Below the pieces are notes generated by a model. It was not told the origin of the DNA. It was given only the letters and a program-made list of their open reading frames with translations, and made no database searches. A stretch of 64,000 nucleotides of DNA from Streptomyces sp. NBC_01306. Lineage in GTDB: Bacteria > Actinomycetota > Actinomycetes > Streptomycetales > Streptomycetaceae. Numbering within the stretch: position 1 is the first letter of the stretch; each line of letters opens with the position of its first letter. Below are positions 1-9,392 of this stretch, in pieces. The stretch is taken from positions 3,250,001-3,314,000 of the forward strand of contig NZ_JAPEPC010000001.1 in the NCBI RefSeq assembly GCF_026340465.1, read 5' to 3'. The translations under genes were made by a program, and so were the position numbers.

Positions 1-105
1 CGACATGGAAGCCATATGAGTGAAGCGCCGGAACCAATCGCCGATCCGGCAGTTGATCAGAGCGCTCCGGAAGCGGGCACTCGTGCGACAACAGAAGGAC
101 GCGAT

Positions 106-519
106 ATGATCAAGAAGGCTGTGGCCACTGCGGCGGCCACCCTCACGATGGCAGGCGCGGGCGCGATGATGGCGTCGCCGGCCATGGCAGTCGGCCACGA
201 CGGCGGCACCACGTCGCTGAGTGGCAACGGAGCCCAGCAGGCGTTCGGCAACTCCGCCACGTACGGCAACATGAGCCCGCAGATCGGCCTCATCCAGGGC
301 TCGCTGAACAAGCCCTGCATCGCCCTGCCGGCCAAGGCCAACGTCGGTTCGCTCATCGGCGTGGTCCCGATCTCCGTCCAGGACATCCCGATCCTGTCCT
401 CGCCGCAGACCCAGCAGTGCACCGAGAACTCCACCCAGGCCAAGGGTGACGAGGCGCTGTCGCACCTTCTGGACAACATCCCGATCCTCTCGGGCAACGG
501 CGCCGGGAACGGCCGCTGA
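106..519 (+). CDS. Rodlin-type surface protein (RdlA/RdlB family)
   Basis: A 137-residue secreted protein. The start at 106 is chosen because GAAGGAC lies just upstream and a classical Sec signal follows (MIKKA, Ala-rich core, ASPAMA cleavage region near residue 28). The mature part has the rodlin hallmarks GNGAQQAFGNSAT, MSPQ and LIQGSLNKPC, then CTENSTQAKGDEALSHLL near the C-terminus, with two cysteines. Rodlins organise chaplin fibrils into the rodlet layer of aerial hyphae and spores in Streptomyces. The length fits the family (about 130 aa). Only one rodlin is visible, whereas rdl genes often occur in pairs; the partner could lie left of the window. The reading frame stays open upstream to position 16, but that extension has no signal-like character. 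Confidence 0.9.
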   Translation: MIKKAVATAAATLTMAGAGAMMASPAMAVGHDGGTTSLSGNGAQQAFGNSATYGNMSPQIGLIQGSLNKPCIALPAKANVGSLIGVVPISVQDIPILSSPQTQQCTENSTQAKGDEALSHLLDNIPILSGNGAGNGR

Positions 520-574
520 TCACCGCCGCTCCTCCGACCTCCGGACACTGACGTCCTGGTGGAGCACTGAAGTG

Positions 575-611
575 GCCCCGGTAGCAGCGCGAGCTGCCAC
601 CGGGGCTTCTT
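575..611 (+). terminator. Rho-independent-like terminator of the rodlin gene
   Basis: A 14-bp stem (575-588 with 593-606, one A-C mismatch, GCGA loop) followed by TTCTT. It sits between the rodlin gene and the convergent WecG-FkbM gene and could serve both. Confidence 0.7.
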
Positions 612-657
612 CATGTCCGTCGTCGAGTCCGTCCTCGGCCGGGGCGCCGGCGCCGCC

Positions 658-1875
658 TCACCCGCGCCGGAACAGCACCACGTCGCCGGGCACAGTCGGC
701 GGCACCGCCGTGTACCCGGGCAGCGGGTCGCCCCGCTCGCCCCGTGTCTGGAGGCCGACGCACTCCGAGGCGTACAGCCCGGCGCCGTCGAGCAGCCGCT
801 CCTCGTGGCCGGGTGCCCGCAGCCGTACGAACAGCCGCTCGCCCGGCGCGGTCACCGCGTCCCACAGCGCGTCGAGCCGGTGGCCCCCGTCGGGTCCGTT
901 GCCGTCGCCCAGCGCGTACGGCAGGACGGACCACCCGGGGTCGCCCGCGGCACACCGCAGCAGTTGCTCGCGCGGCCCGGGCAGCACCTCGAACGAGACC
1001 ACCCGCCCGCGGTACCCGGCACGGCGCAGCCCCGCCACATACGCGCCGGCGTCCGCGCCCGCGTCCAGGACGAGATCGATCTCGGCGTCGGCCAGCAGCT
1101 GGGCGAGTTCGCGGTACGGGCCGCGGCCCCGGTGCCGCTCCCGCGCCGCGGCCCGCAGGAAGCGTGCGTAGCTCCGCACCCCCGCCGGCCACCGCTTCCA
1201 CCGCCCGCTGCCGGCGCGTTCGTGGAGGAGGGCGAAGGCCGGGCCCGCCGCGACGTACACCGCGGGGTGCAGAGCGGCGAGGCGGGCGGCCGCGCTGTGC
1301 TGCCGGGCGGCGCCGGACCCGCCGATCCAGACCAGCCGGGCGCCGCTCTCCCGGATGCGGGCCGCCAGCGCCGCCCACTCCTCGGCGGTGGCCGCCCGGC
1401 CGGGCAGCGGCTCGGCGCCCGCGACCCGCGCGTCGGGATAGCGCACCAGCAGTTCAGCGGTCGGCAGTTCGGCCACTTCGCCGGTCGGCACTTCGGCTGT
1501 CAGCAGATAGTGACTGAGCCCCGCACGCTGTGCGGCCCGGACGGTGTCGAGCAGCAGGTCGGGTCCGTACACCTGCGCCGCCGGCCGTCCGCCGGACCGC
1601 GCCGCCCGGGCCGGGCCGCGCCCGGCAGGGAGGTTGAGCGCCGCCGAGCGCAGCAGCCGCTGGAGGCCCGGGGCGCGGCCGGCGTCCGCGAGGGTGTCCG
1701 TGCCGCAGAGGTGGACATCCGCCGCCGCGCCCCGCAGCGCGAGGCGTACGAGCTCCTCAGCGGCCGGCGCGGGGGCGAGCGGGGTGAGCGGGATACCGGC
1801 GCAGCGGACCGTGCGGGGCGGGCCGCCGGCGGACGGTTCCTGGTGGCCTTCGGTACGGGGGATCGCGTGGCTCAT
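658..1875 (-). CDS. WecG/TagA-like glycosyltransferase domain fused to FkbM-like methyltransferase
   Basis: About 405 aa from ATG 1875 (MSHAIPRTEG); an in-frame ATG at 1938 would add 21 residues and neither start has a strong ribosome site. Roughly residues 80-230 follow the WecG/TagA/CpsF pattern: a YGPDLLLDTV segment, a YLLTAEV strand, RYPDARVAGAEPL, and RIRESGARLVWIGGSGAARQ. The usual G-x-P-K-Q-E signature is degenerate (GSGAARQ), so glycosyltransfer may be lost. From about residue 265 (AEIDLVLDAGADAGAYVAGL, RVVSFEVLPG, LPYALGDG) the protein resembles SAM-dependent FkbM methyltransferases, with a glycine-rich SAM loop modified to DAGADAGAY. Nothing around it points to a specific substrate. 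A cell-surface glycan or phosphosugar role is inference from the fold families. It is transcribed convergently with the rodlin gene. Confidence 0.6.
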   Translation of the reverse strand: MSHAIPRTEGHQEPSAGGPPRTVRCAGIPLTPLAPAPAAEELVRLALRGAAADVHLCGTDTLADAGRAPGLQRLLRSAALNLPAGRGPARAARSGGRPAAQVYGPDLLLDTVRAAQRAGLSHYLLTAEVPTGEVAELPTAELLVRYPDARVAGAEPLPGRAATAEEWAALAARIRESGARLVWIGGSGAARQHSAAARLAALHPAVYVAAGPAFALLHERAGSGRWKRWPAGVRSYARFLRAAARERHRGRGPYRELAQLLADAEIDLVLDAGADAGAYVAGLRRAGYRGRVVSFEVLPGPREQLLRCAAGDPGWSVLPYALGDGNGPDGGHRLDALWDAVTAPGERLFVRLRAPGHEERLLDGAGLYASECVGLQTRGERGDPLPGYTAVPPTVPGDVVLFRRG

Positions 1876-2157
1876 GCGCCGCCCATCGGTTGCGGTATCG
1901 GGGTGATGCCACCGGGGCATCCAGCTCGAACGATCCACAAGCTAGTTCGTTATGCCCCACTATGCGCTGAGTAACACGATTGGACGGAAGACATCCGATG
2001 AGGAGACCCTGAGCGACGCAGATCACCACTTGATCTGGTACATCGCAGTGGGATAAGTGGGTACTCTCAGCACGGACTGCATTAAGTTACTGCTTAGTAA
2101 TCACTTGAGAATCACTGTCACCACTGGATCCCCACCTCGCAGGCCCGAGGAGCCCCC

Positions 2158-4425
2158 ATGCAACTCGCCGCGATCATTGTGTCGCTGGTACTCACCGTGG
2201 TCGGTGTCGCACTGTTCGCCCGAGCCATCGGCCAGATCTACCGCTATGTGCGGCTCGGTCAGAACGTGCCCGCGGGCACCCGTACCGCCGAGCCCGCCCA
2301 GCGGACGATCACGGTGGTCAAGGAGTTCCTCGGCCACACCCGGATGAACCGATGGGGCATCGTCGGGTTCGCGCACTGGTTCGTCGCGGTCGGCTTCTTC
2401 TCGCTGATCCTGACCCTGATCAACGCCCTCGGCCAGCTCTTCAAGGCCGACTGGGTCCTGCCGGTCATCGGCCACTGGCTGCCGTACGAGATGTTCGTCG
2501 AGTTCATCGGTGTGATGACGACGCTCGGCATCCTCGTCCTGATCGTGATCCGCCAGCTGTCGAAGCCGGACCGGCCGGGCCGCAAGTCCCGCTTCGCGGG
2601 CTCCAACTTCGGCCAGGCGTACTTCGTCGAGGCCGTCATCCTCATCATCGGCCTGGCGATCTACTCGCTGCGCGGACTTGAGGGCGCACTGGCAGGCGTG
2701 CACAGCTACGACGCCGCGTACTTCCTCTCGTACCCGCTCGTCGCGGCGTTCCGCGGGGCCGGCACCGGCACGCTGCAGAACATGATCTACCTGACCGCGA
2801 TGGTCAAGATCGGGACGTCCTTCATCTGGATGATCGTGGTCGGGCTCAAGACGGACATGGGTGTCGCCTGGCACCGCTTCCTCGCCTTCCCCAACATCTG
2901 GTTCAAGCGCGACGCGCAGGGCGGTACGGCGCTCGGCGCGCTGCTGCCGATGACATCGGGCGGCAAGGAGATCGACTTCGAGGACCCGGGCGAGGACGAC
3001 GTGTTCGGCGTCTCGCAGGTCGAACACTTCTCCTGGAAGGGCCTGCTGGACTTCTCCACCTGCACCGAGTGCGGCCGCTGCCAGTCGCAGTGCCCCGCCT
3101 GGAACACCGGCAAGCCCCTCTCGCCGAAGCTCCTGATCATGTCGCTGCGCGACCACGCGCACGCCAAGGCCCCGTATCTGCTCGCCGGCGGCGGCAAGAA
3201 CATGGAGGGCGAGGAGCAGGCCACCGAGGAGCAGCTCAAGGACGTGCCCGCCGCGGCTCTCGCCGAGGCCGAGCGCCCGCTGATCGGCACGCTCGAAGAG
3301 AACGGCGTGATCGACCCGGACGTGCTGTGGTCCTGCACCACCTGCGGTGCGTGCGTGGAGCAGTGCCCGGTCGACATCGAGCACATCGACCACATCGTCG
3401 ACATGCGCCGCTACCAGGTGATGATCGAGTCCGCGTTCCCGTCCGAGGCGGGCACGATGCTCAAGAACCTGGAGAAGAAGGGCAACCCCTGGGGGCTGGC
3501 CAAGAAGCAGCGCGTCGAGTGGACCAAGGAGGTCGACTTCGAGGTCCCGATCGTCGGCAAGGACGTCGAGGACCTCACCGAGGTCGACTACCTCTACTGG
3601 GTCGGCTGCGCGGGCGCCCTGGAGGACCGGGCGAAGAAGACCACCAAGGCCTTCGCGGAACTGCTGCACATCGCGGGCGTCAACTTCGCCATCATGGGCG
3701 GCGACGAGAAGTGCACCGGTGACTCCGCCCGCCGCCTGGGCAACGAGCCGCTCTTCCAGCAGCTCGGCCAGGAGAACGTCGCGATGCTGAACATGGCGTA
3801 CGGCGAGGACGACGAGGACGAGTCGACCAAGAAGCCGAAGGCGACGAAGAAGATCGTCGCCACCTGCCCGCACTGCTTCAACACCATCGCCAACGAGTAC
3901 CCCCAGCTCGGCGGCGAGTACGAAGTCATCCACCACACCCAGCTGCTCCAGCACCTCATCGACGAGGGCAAGCTCATCCCCGTCACCCCGGTCGAGGGTC
4001 TGATCACCTATCACGACCCCTGCTACCTGGGCCGCCACAACAAGGTCTACACACCGCCGCGCGAGATCATCGCCAAGGTGCCCGGCCTGCGCAGCGAGGA
4101 GATGCACCGGCACAAGGAACGCGGCTTCTGCTGCGGCGCCGGCGGCGCACGGATGTGGATGGAAGAGCGCATCGGCAAGCGCATCAACAACGAACGCGTC
4201 GACGAAGCCCTCTCCCTCAACCCCGACATCGTCTCCACCGCCTGCCCGTTCTGTCTCGTGATGCTGACCGACTCGGTCAACGGCAAGAAGAACGACGGCA
4301 AGGCCAAGGAATCGCTCCAGGTTGTCGATGTCGCGCAGCTGCTGCTCGACTCGGTGAAGCTCCCCGCCGACCCGGCGGACGACCCGGCCGACGAGGACGC
4401 ACCGGAGCCCGAGCCGGTGAAGTAG
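2158..4425 (+). CDS. etfD: Membrane-bound heterodisulfide-reductase-like Fe-S oxidoreductase (EtfD type)
   Basis: 755 aa. The N-terminal half is a NarI/HdrE-like membrane domain with about five helices (residues ~2-24, 64-90, 118-139, 158-178, 210-235). Two 4Fe-4S motifs follow, CTECGRCQSQC at residue 302 and CTTCGACVEQC at 393, then two CCG-type cysteine-rich modules (HDPCYLGRHN, FCCGAGGARMW, CPFCLVML). This is the architecture of actinobacterial Rv0338c/EtfD, which passes electrons from electron-transfer flavoprotein (fatty-acid beta-oxidation) to menaquinone. No etfBA genes are nearby, as is usual for this family. ATG 2158 is preceded by CGAGGAG. The acidic, Pro-rich tail is low complexity. 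Monocistronic, ending at a strong hairpin. Confidence 0.85.
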   Translation: MQLAAIIVSLVLTVVGVALFARAIGQIYRYVRLGQNVPAGTRTAEPAQRTITVVKEFLGHTRMNRWGIVGFAHWFVAVGFFSLILTLINALGQLFKADWVLPVIGHWLPYEMFVEFIGVMTTLGILVLIVIRQLSKPDRPGRKSRFAGSNFGQAYFVEAVILIIGLAIYSLRGLEGALAGVHSYDAAYFLSYPLVAAFRGAGTGTLQNMIYLTAMVKIGTSFIWMIVVGLKTDMGVAWHRFLAFPNIWFKRDAQGGTALGALLPMTSGGKEIDFEDPGEDDVFGVSQVEHFSWKGLLDFSTCTECGRCQSQCPAWNTGKPLSPKLLIMSLRDHAHAKAPYLLAGGGKNMEGEEQATEEQLKDVPAAALAEAERPLIGTLEENGVIDPDVLWSCTTCGACVEQCPVDIEHIDHIVDMRRYQVMIESAFPSEAGTMLKNLEKKGNPWGLAKKQRVEWTKEVDFEVPIVGKDVEDLTEVDYLYWVGCAGALEDRAKKTTKAFAELLHIAGVNFAIMGGDEKCTGDSARRLGNEPLFQQLGQENVAMLNMAYGEDDEDESTKKPKATKKIVATCPHCFNTIANEYPQLGGEYEVIHHTQLLQHLIDEGKLIPVTPVEGLITYHDPCYLGRHNKVYTPPREIIAKVPGLRSEEMHRHKERGFCCGAGGARMWMEERIGKRINNERVDEALSLNPDIVSTACPFCLVMLTDSVNGKKNDGKAKESLQVVDVAQLLLDSVKLPADPADDPADEDAPEPEPVK

Positions 4426-4457
4426 CGCGAGCAGGCAGTACGCAGAGCAGTACGCAG

Positions 4458-4495
4458 AAAGGGCCGGGACCGCCGTTGGGCGGTCCCGGCCCTTT
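4458..4495 (+). terminator. Strong terminator after etfD
   Basis: A perfect 17-bp inverted repeat (4458-4474 with 4479-4495, GTTG loop) whose outer pairs are AAA/TTT. It lies 32 bp beyond the etfD stop. Confidence 0.85.
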
Positions 4496-4705
4496 GCCGT
4501 GCCCCGGCTCTTCTCCTGCCGCACCCGCTCGCCCGGCATTCACCATTGGGTCACCCCGGCATCACATTTCCCTCGCATCCCGTACAACCATGCGACCCCA
4601 CCGGCGGTCTCCCCTCTGCCGAACACCCGTACTCACCGCGGCCATTGCCGCATTTCCGACTCGGTGCACACCGCACCCCGTATGGCGCAGGAGAAGACGA
4701 TCCGC

Positions 4706-6154
4706 ATGCACAGACAGCTCCGTACCGCCCTTGCCACCGCCGCGGCCGCCGCCCTCACCGGCGGGCTCCTCGTGGTCACGGCGAGCACCGCCACCGCTGC
4801 CACGCCCTCGGGCACCCGGGGCGACTTCAACGGCGACGGTTACCGGGACATCGCCGTGACCGCCCCGCTCGCCACCGTGAACGGCAAGTCGGGTGCGGGC
4901 TCCGTCTCCATCCTGTACGGCTCGAAGTCCGGCGCGGGCGCCGCCAAGATCCAGACGGTCAGCCAGAACAGTGCCGGTGTCCCCGGCACGGCCGAGAAGG
5001 ACGACACCTTCGGCGGGATGGTCTCCGCCGGTGACTTCAACGGCGACGGGTACGCGGACCTCGCGGTCGGCGCGCACGGCGAGGACGTGGGCTCGGACGC
5101 CGACGGCGGCTCGGTCACCATCCTCTGGGGTACGAGCAGCGGTCTCTCCGGCGGCACCAACGTCAAGGACCCGTCGGCCGGCAGCCACGACCACTTCGGG
5201 CTGCTCGTCGCTGCGGGCGACTACAACGGCGACGGCCGGGCCGACCTCGCCATCGGGTCCGACCAGAACACCGTCGACATCTACCGCGGCGGCTTCACCA
5301 AGACGGGCGGCACCGGCGGCCACTACGCCGTCACCGCGCCGGTCCAGAAGGTCCCGGGCCCGGACTTCCAGAACCTCACCCCCGGCGACGTCAACCACGA
5401 CGGCCGCACGGATCTCGTCGCCAACGGCTACGAGACCGACAGCCAGGAGGGGTGGAACGCCAACTTCTACCTTCCCGGCAGCACGTCCGGGCTGACGAGC
5501 ACCGGCGCCCAGAAGCTTCCGGCGGGCGTCATCTCGGACATCGGTGACGTCAACGGTGACGGCTACGGCGACATCGTGATCGGCGCCCACTGGGACAAGG
5601 ACATCGCCGGTGCGCACAAGGGCGGCGTCGTCAAGGTCGTCTACGGCACACAGGCCGGCCCCGATGGCGGCCAGGACTCGGTCAACCAGGACTCCCCGGG
5701 CGTTCCCGGCTCGGGTGAGACCGCCGACGACTTCGGCTACGAACTCTCGCTCGGCGACGTCAACGGCGACGGCAAGGACGACGTCGTGGTGGGCGCCCCC
5801 GGCGAGGACCTGAACGGCATCGCCGACGCCGGCATGGTGACCGTCCTCTACGGCTCCACGGGCGGCTTCGCCTCCACCGGCGCCCAGTCCTTCGCCCAGG
5901 ACAGCCCCGGCGTCCCGGGCGACAACGAGAAGGGTGACGGCTTCGGCGCGGAGGTCTACCTCGCCGACACCAACAACGACGGCAAGGCGGACCTGACGGT
6001 CGGCATCCCGCACGAGAACAACGGGGACGGCTACCTCGTGACGTTCAACTCGGACGGCTCGAAGCTGGCCGCCACCGGCAAGGGCTACGGCCTGACCGCG
6101 ACCAAGGTGTCGGCGGCGGGCACCCCGCTGCTGGGCTTCGGAATGGCGGGCTGA
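4706..6154 (+). CDS. Secreted FG-GAP (integrin-like beta-propeller) repeat protein
   Basis: 482 aa from ATG 4706, chosen because GGAGAAG lies 8-10 bp upstream and a Sec signal follows directly (MHRQLRTALATAAAAALTGG, cleavage near STATAA). Seven Ca2+-binding loops of the DxNxDGxxD type are visible (DFNGDGYRD, DFNGDGYAD, DYNGDGRAD, DVNHDGRTD, DVNGDGYGD, DVNGDGKDD, DTNNDGKAD). They alternate with GSVSILYG-type strands and FG-GAP-like blades, consistent with a seven-bladed propeller. Streptomyces encode many such exported proteins; binding to extracellular polymers or surfaces is the usual guess and no enzymatic residues are evident. The open frame extends upstream to 4499 but that part is not signal-like. 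Confidence 0.85.
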   Translation: MHRQLRTALATAAAAALTGGLLVVTASTATAATPSGTRGDFNGDGYRDIAVTAPLATVNGKSGAGSVSILYGSKSGAGAAKIQTVSQNSAGVPGTAEKDDTFGGMVSAGDFNGDGYADLAVGAHGEDVGSDADGGSVTILWGTSSGLSGGTNVKDPSAGSHDHFGLLVAAGDYNGDGRADLAIGSDQNTVDIYRGGFTKTGGTGGHYAVTAPVQKVPGPDFQNLTPGDVNHDGRTDLVANGYETDSQEGWNANFYLPGSTSGLTSTGAQKLPAGVISDIGDVNGDGYGDIVIGAHWDKDIAGAHKGGVVKVVYGTQAGPDGGQDSVNQDSPGVPGSGETADDFGYELSLGDVNGDGKDDVVVGAPGEDLNGIADAGMVTVLYGSTGGFASTGAQSFAQDSPGVPGDNEKGDGFGAEVYLADTNNDGKADLTVGIPHENNGDGYLVTFNSDGSKLAATGKGYGLTATKVSAAGTPLLGFGMAG

Positions 6155-6292
6155 CCCCACTCGCCCGCCGGAGGCGGCCCCGCCGGGATTCCCCTGGATT
6201 CCCCTTAGGGGATGTCACAGGTCGGCCGCAAAGACCGGCCTGTTCTCCCAGGTCCGGCACCCCGCCCTCCGGAAGCAGGTACGTTCGAAAGC

Positions 6293-7249
6293 GTGGCTGG
6301 ATTCAGGATCGGACGCGGCCGGGACAACCGCACGTCGCAACAGAACCCGCAGCGGCAGCAGCAGCGGGGACCGCAGCAGCAGCCGTACGGCAGGCAGGCA
6401 CCGCCTCCGCCGTACGGCGGCTCAGCGGCGCCCCAGCCGTCGCCTCAGCGTGCGCAGCAGCACCAGTGGCCCCCGCAGGCCCAGCAGCAGCCCTACGGGG
6501 AGCCGGAGTACTTCGGGGACCCGTACCAGGGGCAGGGGCCGGGCGACCCGTACCAGGGCCGGCAGGCCGGGTACGGCGGGCCGCCGGCGGATCCGTATGC
6601 GAACAGCGCGGACAACCCCGGTCACACGCAGGCCTTCAGCATCGGCGAGGACCCGTACGGCGACGGCAACACCTACCGGGCCGGGCAGACCGCTGCCCCG
6701 CCCGTGGGACCGCGCCTGCACTGGAAGGAGCTGCTGCGGGGCATCGTGATGCGCCCGGGGCCGACCTTCTGGCAGATGCGCGACCACAAGGTGTGGGGCC
6801 CCGCTCTGACGGTCACGTTCATCTACGGGCTGCTCGCGCTCTTCGGGTTCGACCAGGCCCGTGACGACGCCGTCCACGCGACGCTGTCCAACGCCGTCCC
6901 GTACGTCCTGACGACCGCCGTCGCCTTCGTCATCGGCGGTCTGATCCTGGGCGCGGTGACCCATACGCTGGCCCGTCAGCTCGGTGGCGACGGCGCGTGG
7001 CAGCCGACCGTCGGCCTCTCCATGCTGATCATGTCGATCACGGACGCGCCGCGGCTGCTCTTCGCGGTCTTCCTGGGCGGCGAGAACGGTTTCGTCCAGG
7101 TGCTCGGCTGGGCGACCTGGATCGCGGCGGGCGCCCTGTTCACGTCGATGGTGAGCAAGTCGCACGACCTGCCGTGGCCGAAGGCGCTGGCCGCCTCGTC
7201 GATCCAGCTGATCGCGCTGCTGTCACTGCTGAAGCTCGGCACTCTCTGA
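6293..7249 (+). CDS. Yip1-family integral membrane protein with Q/P/Y-rich N-terminus
   Basis: 318 aa from GTG 6293 (VAGFRIGRGRDNR), the start with the most protein-like N-terminus; an ATG at 6212 is also in frame. Residues ~15-135 are low complexity and rich in Gln, Pro, Gly and Tyr (repeats such as PYG, DPYQG), probably a disordered cytoplasmic tail. The rest begins LHWKELLRGIVMRPGPTFWQMRDH and contains about five hydrophobic helices, the arrangement of the Yip1 domain. Its role in actinomycetes is not established. It ends at a bidirectional hairpin shared with the CIS operon that converges on it. Confidence 0.75.
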   Translation: MAGFRIGRGRDNRTSQQNPQRQQQRGPQQQPYGRQAPPPPYGGSAAPQPSPQRAQQHQWPPQAQQQPYGEPEYFGDPYQGQGPGDPYQGRQAGYGGPPADPYANSADNPGHTQAFSIGEDPYGDGNTYRAGQTAAPPVGPRLHWKELLRGIVMRPGPTFWQMRDHKVWGPALTVTFIYGLLALFGFDQARDDAVHATLSNAVPYVLTTAVAFVIGGLILGAVTHTLARQLGGDGAWQPTVGLSMLIMSITDAPRLLFAVFLGGENGFVQVLGWATWIAAGALFTSMVSKSHDLPWPKALAASSIQLIALLSLLKLGTL

Positions 7250-7298
7250 GGGCTTCCCCCTGAGGGCTCTCCGAGTGCTCTCCCCCGTGCCCGCCGCT

Positions 7299-7343
7299 CA
7301 GCACTGAGGCCACCCGGTGTCACTCCGGGTGGCCTCAGTGCTG
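7299..7343. terminator. Bidirectional terminator between the Yip1 gene and the CIS operon
   Basis: A perfect 19-bp inverted repeat (7299-7317 with 7325-7343, 7-nt loop) placed between two convergent genes. Confidence 0.85.
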
Positions 7344-7386
7344 TGCTGGTGATGTGTCAGTGCTGTCAGGGCAGTTGCAGGACGTT

Positions 7387-8820
7387 TCAGGAAGCGGAGT
7401 CGGAGGAGTTGGAGCGTCCGAAGAACTCGACCTCGGCGATCGCCACCTGCTTCTTGTTCGAGATCCCGTAGCCGGTGCGCAGGACGAAGCGGACCGAGGA
7501 GACCGTCCCGACGCGGAAGTCGAGGTGCTGCGGGCCGCTGCCCTGGTCGAGGTTGAGGTGCCGCACGACCTGCTTGCCGTTCGCCTGGGTGATGACCGCG
7601 TCCATACGGTGCGGCCGGGCGGTCTTCGCGAGGTCGGTGGCCTGGATGGAGATGCCGGGGGTGACGATGATGTCGAGCAGCCGGACCGGGTCCTGGAAGC
7701 CGGCCTGGAGCCACTCGCCCCGGCCGTCCTCCGAGACACCCGGCTCCCAGTAGGTGTTGTTGAGCTCGTCGAAGGCCTTGCCCGCGCCGTGGTCGGGGAA
7801 TGCCTTGGACGCGCTCCAGGTGTCGGGGGTGATGGGAGCGCGCTTCGCGAAGTGGTCGCCGATCGCCTGGATCGCCGTACCGGTGTTGAGCGCGCCCCAG
7901 ATGATCAGCCCGAGGGCGGCGGCGCCCGCCACCCAGCGCACGATCCAGCCGAACCCGCTGCGCAGCCGGGGCCGGTCACCGGCCCACGGCACCTCGCCGT
8001 TCCGCGAGAACAGCCTGCGCCACCAGGGAAGCCTGGCCGGGCCCTCGGGGCGCTCCGCCATGCTCATGCCGCAGCGGCGGCAGAAGTGCCGGTCGGGCCG
8101 GTTGCCGGTGGCGCACCACGGGCAGGCGTAGCCGCCGTCGCCGTCGGGCGCGGCGGCCGGGCCCTGGACGAGCGGGCGCGCGGTCTCCGGGCGGCCCGGC
8201 AGCACGGGCGAGACGGAGGGTGCGGCCGGTGTACGCCGTTCCGGGTCGGCGACCGGGATCAGCAGGGCGCGGGCGCGTTCGTTCGCGGCCGCCTCCGCGG
8301 CGGCACGGGCCGCCTCGTCCTGCGCGGCGTGCGGGTCCCAGACGGGGGCCTGCGCGTCGGGTCCGGGCGCCGATCCACCCTGGCCCGCGTTGGCCGGACC
8401 CGAGTTGGCGGGACCCGCGTAGTCCGGGGTTCCCCGGGACGGGGTTCCCTGGGCCGGGGCGCCCTGGGACGGGATCCCGCCGGCCGGGGCCACGTAGTCC
8501 GGGCCCGGGGCTGCCGGGCCGCTGCCGCCCTGTCCCGGGGCGCCGGCGTCGCCCGCGGACCCGGCCGCCGCGTCCTGCCGCGCACTGCCGCCGTCCCGTA
8601 CGACCGGGGTCGGCAGGGTGCTCGGCTCGTCGTCATCGTCGGCCGGGGCCGGGGGCGGCTCCGCAGCGGCGGCGGCCCGTTCGCCCGGGGACCAGCTGAG
8701 GACGGCGCCGCAGCCCTCGCAGAAGGAGTGGCCGGGCGTCGAAGGCGTACCGCACTCTGCGCAGGTACGGGTCCGCTCCCGCATCTGTCCAGGGTCGGCT
8801 CCTGGGGGCTGAGTGGTCAT
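7387..8820 (-). CDS. CIS-associated zinc-ribbon membrane protein with discoidin-like C-terminal domain
   Basis: 477 aa. ATG 8820 overlaps the upstream stop (ATGA), indicating translational coupling. Two zinc ribbons flank a long Pro/Gly/Ala-rich linker: CAECG...CEGCG at residues ~20-38 and CPWC...CRRC at ~231-248. One transmembrane helix lies at ~293-312. The C-terminal ~140 residues (TWSASKAFPDHGAGKAFDEL..., NTYWEPG, FQDPVRLLDIIVTPG, VRFVLRTGYG, VAIAEVEFFGRS) look like the discoidin/galactose-binding jelly-roll domain also found after NADase-type proteins. Without a signal peptide the likely topology is zinc ribbons in the cytoplasm and discoidin domain outside. Last gene of the CIS operon; a membrane-docking or sensing role is inference. 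Confidence 0.8.
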   Translation of the reverse strand: MTTQPPGADPGQMRERTRTCAECGTPSTPGHSFCEGCGAVLSWSPGERAAAAAEPPPAPADDDDEPSTLPTPVVRDGGSARQDAAAGSAGDAGAPGQGGSGPAAPGPDYVAPAGGIPSQGAPAQGTPSRGTPDYAGPANSGPANAGQGGSAPGPDAQAPVWDPHAAQDEAARAAAEAAANERARALLIPVADPERRTPAAPSVSPVLPGRPETARPLVQGPAAAPDGDGGYACPWCATGNRPDRHFCRRCGMSMAERPEGPARLPWWRRLFSRNGEVPWAGDRPRLRSGFGWIVRWVAGAAALGLIIWGALNTGTAIQAIGDHFAKRAPITPDTWSASKAFPDHGAGKAFDELNNTYWEPGVSEDGRGEWLQAGFQDPVRLLDIIVTPGISIQATDLAKTARPHRMDAVITQANGKQVVRHLNLDQGSGPQHLDFRVGTVSSVRFVLRTGYGISNKKQVAIAEVEFFGRSNSSDSAS

Positions 8821-9392
8821 TTGCCGGGGGTCCTTTCGGCCGCGGTCACCTGGACCGTGAAGGGCATGTGGGCGGGGCGTGCGGCTTCTACGAGGCTCTC
8901 CAGCCGGTGCTGGTCGCCGGGGGCCGGGTCGGGGAGCACCAACGACACGTGCAGGCTCGGCCGCCGTCCGCCGGGGACGGGCCCGAGCGGGCGGGCGTCC
9001 CAGTCGGCCGCGCCGCTCTCGGCGATCACCGGCTCGACGCCGAACGTCAGCCGGACCGCCTCGGCGAGACCACGCCGGGTGCCGCGGATGCGGTGCAGAT
9101 GGGCGGCGGCGGCCACGGCGGCCCGGAGTACGGCTTCGCCCTCCGGTCCGCCGACGCGGTCGGCGCCGTCCGTCTCGGCGCCGACCCACTCCGCGAGCCA
9201 GTGGGTGAAGTCGACGGGCGCCAGCGACGGGGTGAAGTAGGAGTCGAGGCAGTCGAGCACGTTGTGGATCGGGGCGAGCACCTCGTCGAGACCGGCGACG
9301 AAGCGCTGCGCGAGGTCGTCGTCGGCGAAGACCGCGGGGAGCATCAGGCCCAGCGGCGACGATGAGCCCAGGCCGTCGACGGAGCCCCTCAT
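8817..9392 (-). CDS. cis12: CIS phage-tail-like baseplate protein (P2 gpI-like)
   Basis: 191 aa. ATG 9392 overlaps the stop of the baseplate-J gene by ATGA. The sequence matches the 'phage tail protein' family that sits after baseplate J in CIS loci: LPAVFADDDLAQRFVAGLDEVLAP, LDCLDSYFTPSLAPVDFTHWLAEWVG, HRIRGTRRGLAEAVRLTFGVEP, and a closing LESLVEAARPAHMPFTV segment. It belongs to the baseplate wedge next to the J protein. The start at 9392 replaces a longer open frame to 9599 that would overlap the upstream gene heavily. Confidence 0.8.
   Translation of the reverse strand: MRGSVDGLGSSSPLGLMLPAVFADDDLAQRFVAGLDEVLAPIHNVLDCLDSYFTPSLAPVDFTHWLAEWVGAETDGADRVGGPEGEAVLRAAVAAAAHLHRIRGTRRGLAEAVRLTFGVEPVIAESGAADWDARPLGPVPGGRRPSLHVSLVLPDPAPGDQHRLESLVEAARPAHMPFTVQVTAAERTPGK

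Noticed and set aside
2101..4539. Long minus-strand open frame opposite etfD (812 aa)
   Set aside because: High-GC antisense frame; the plus strand has clear Fe-S motifs, membrane helices and a ribosome site.
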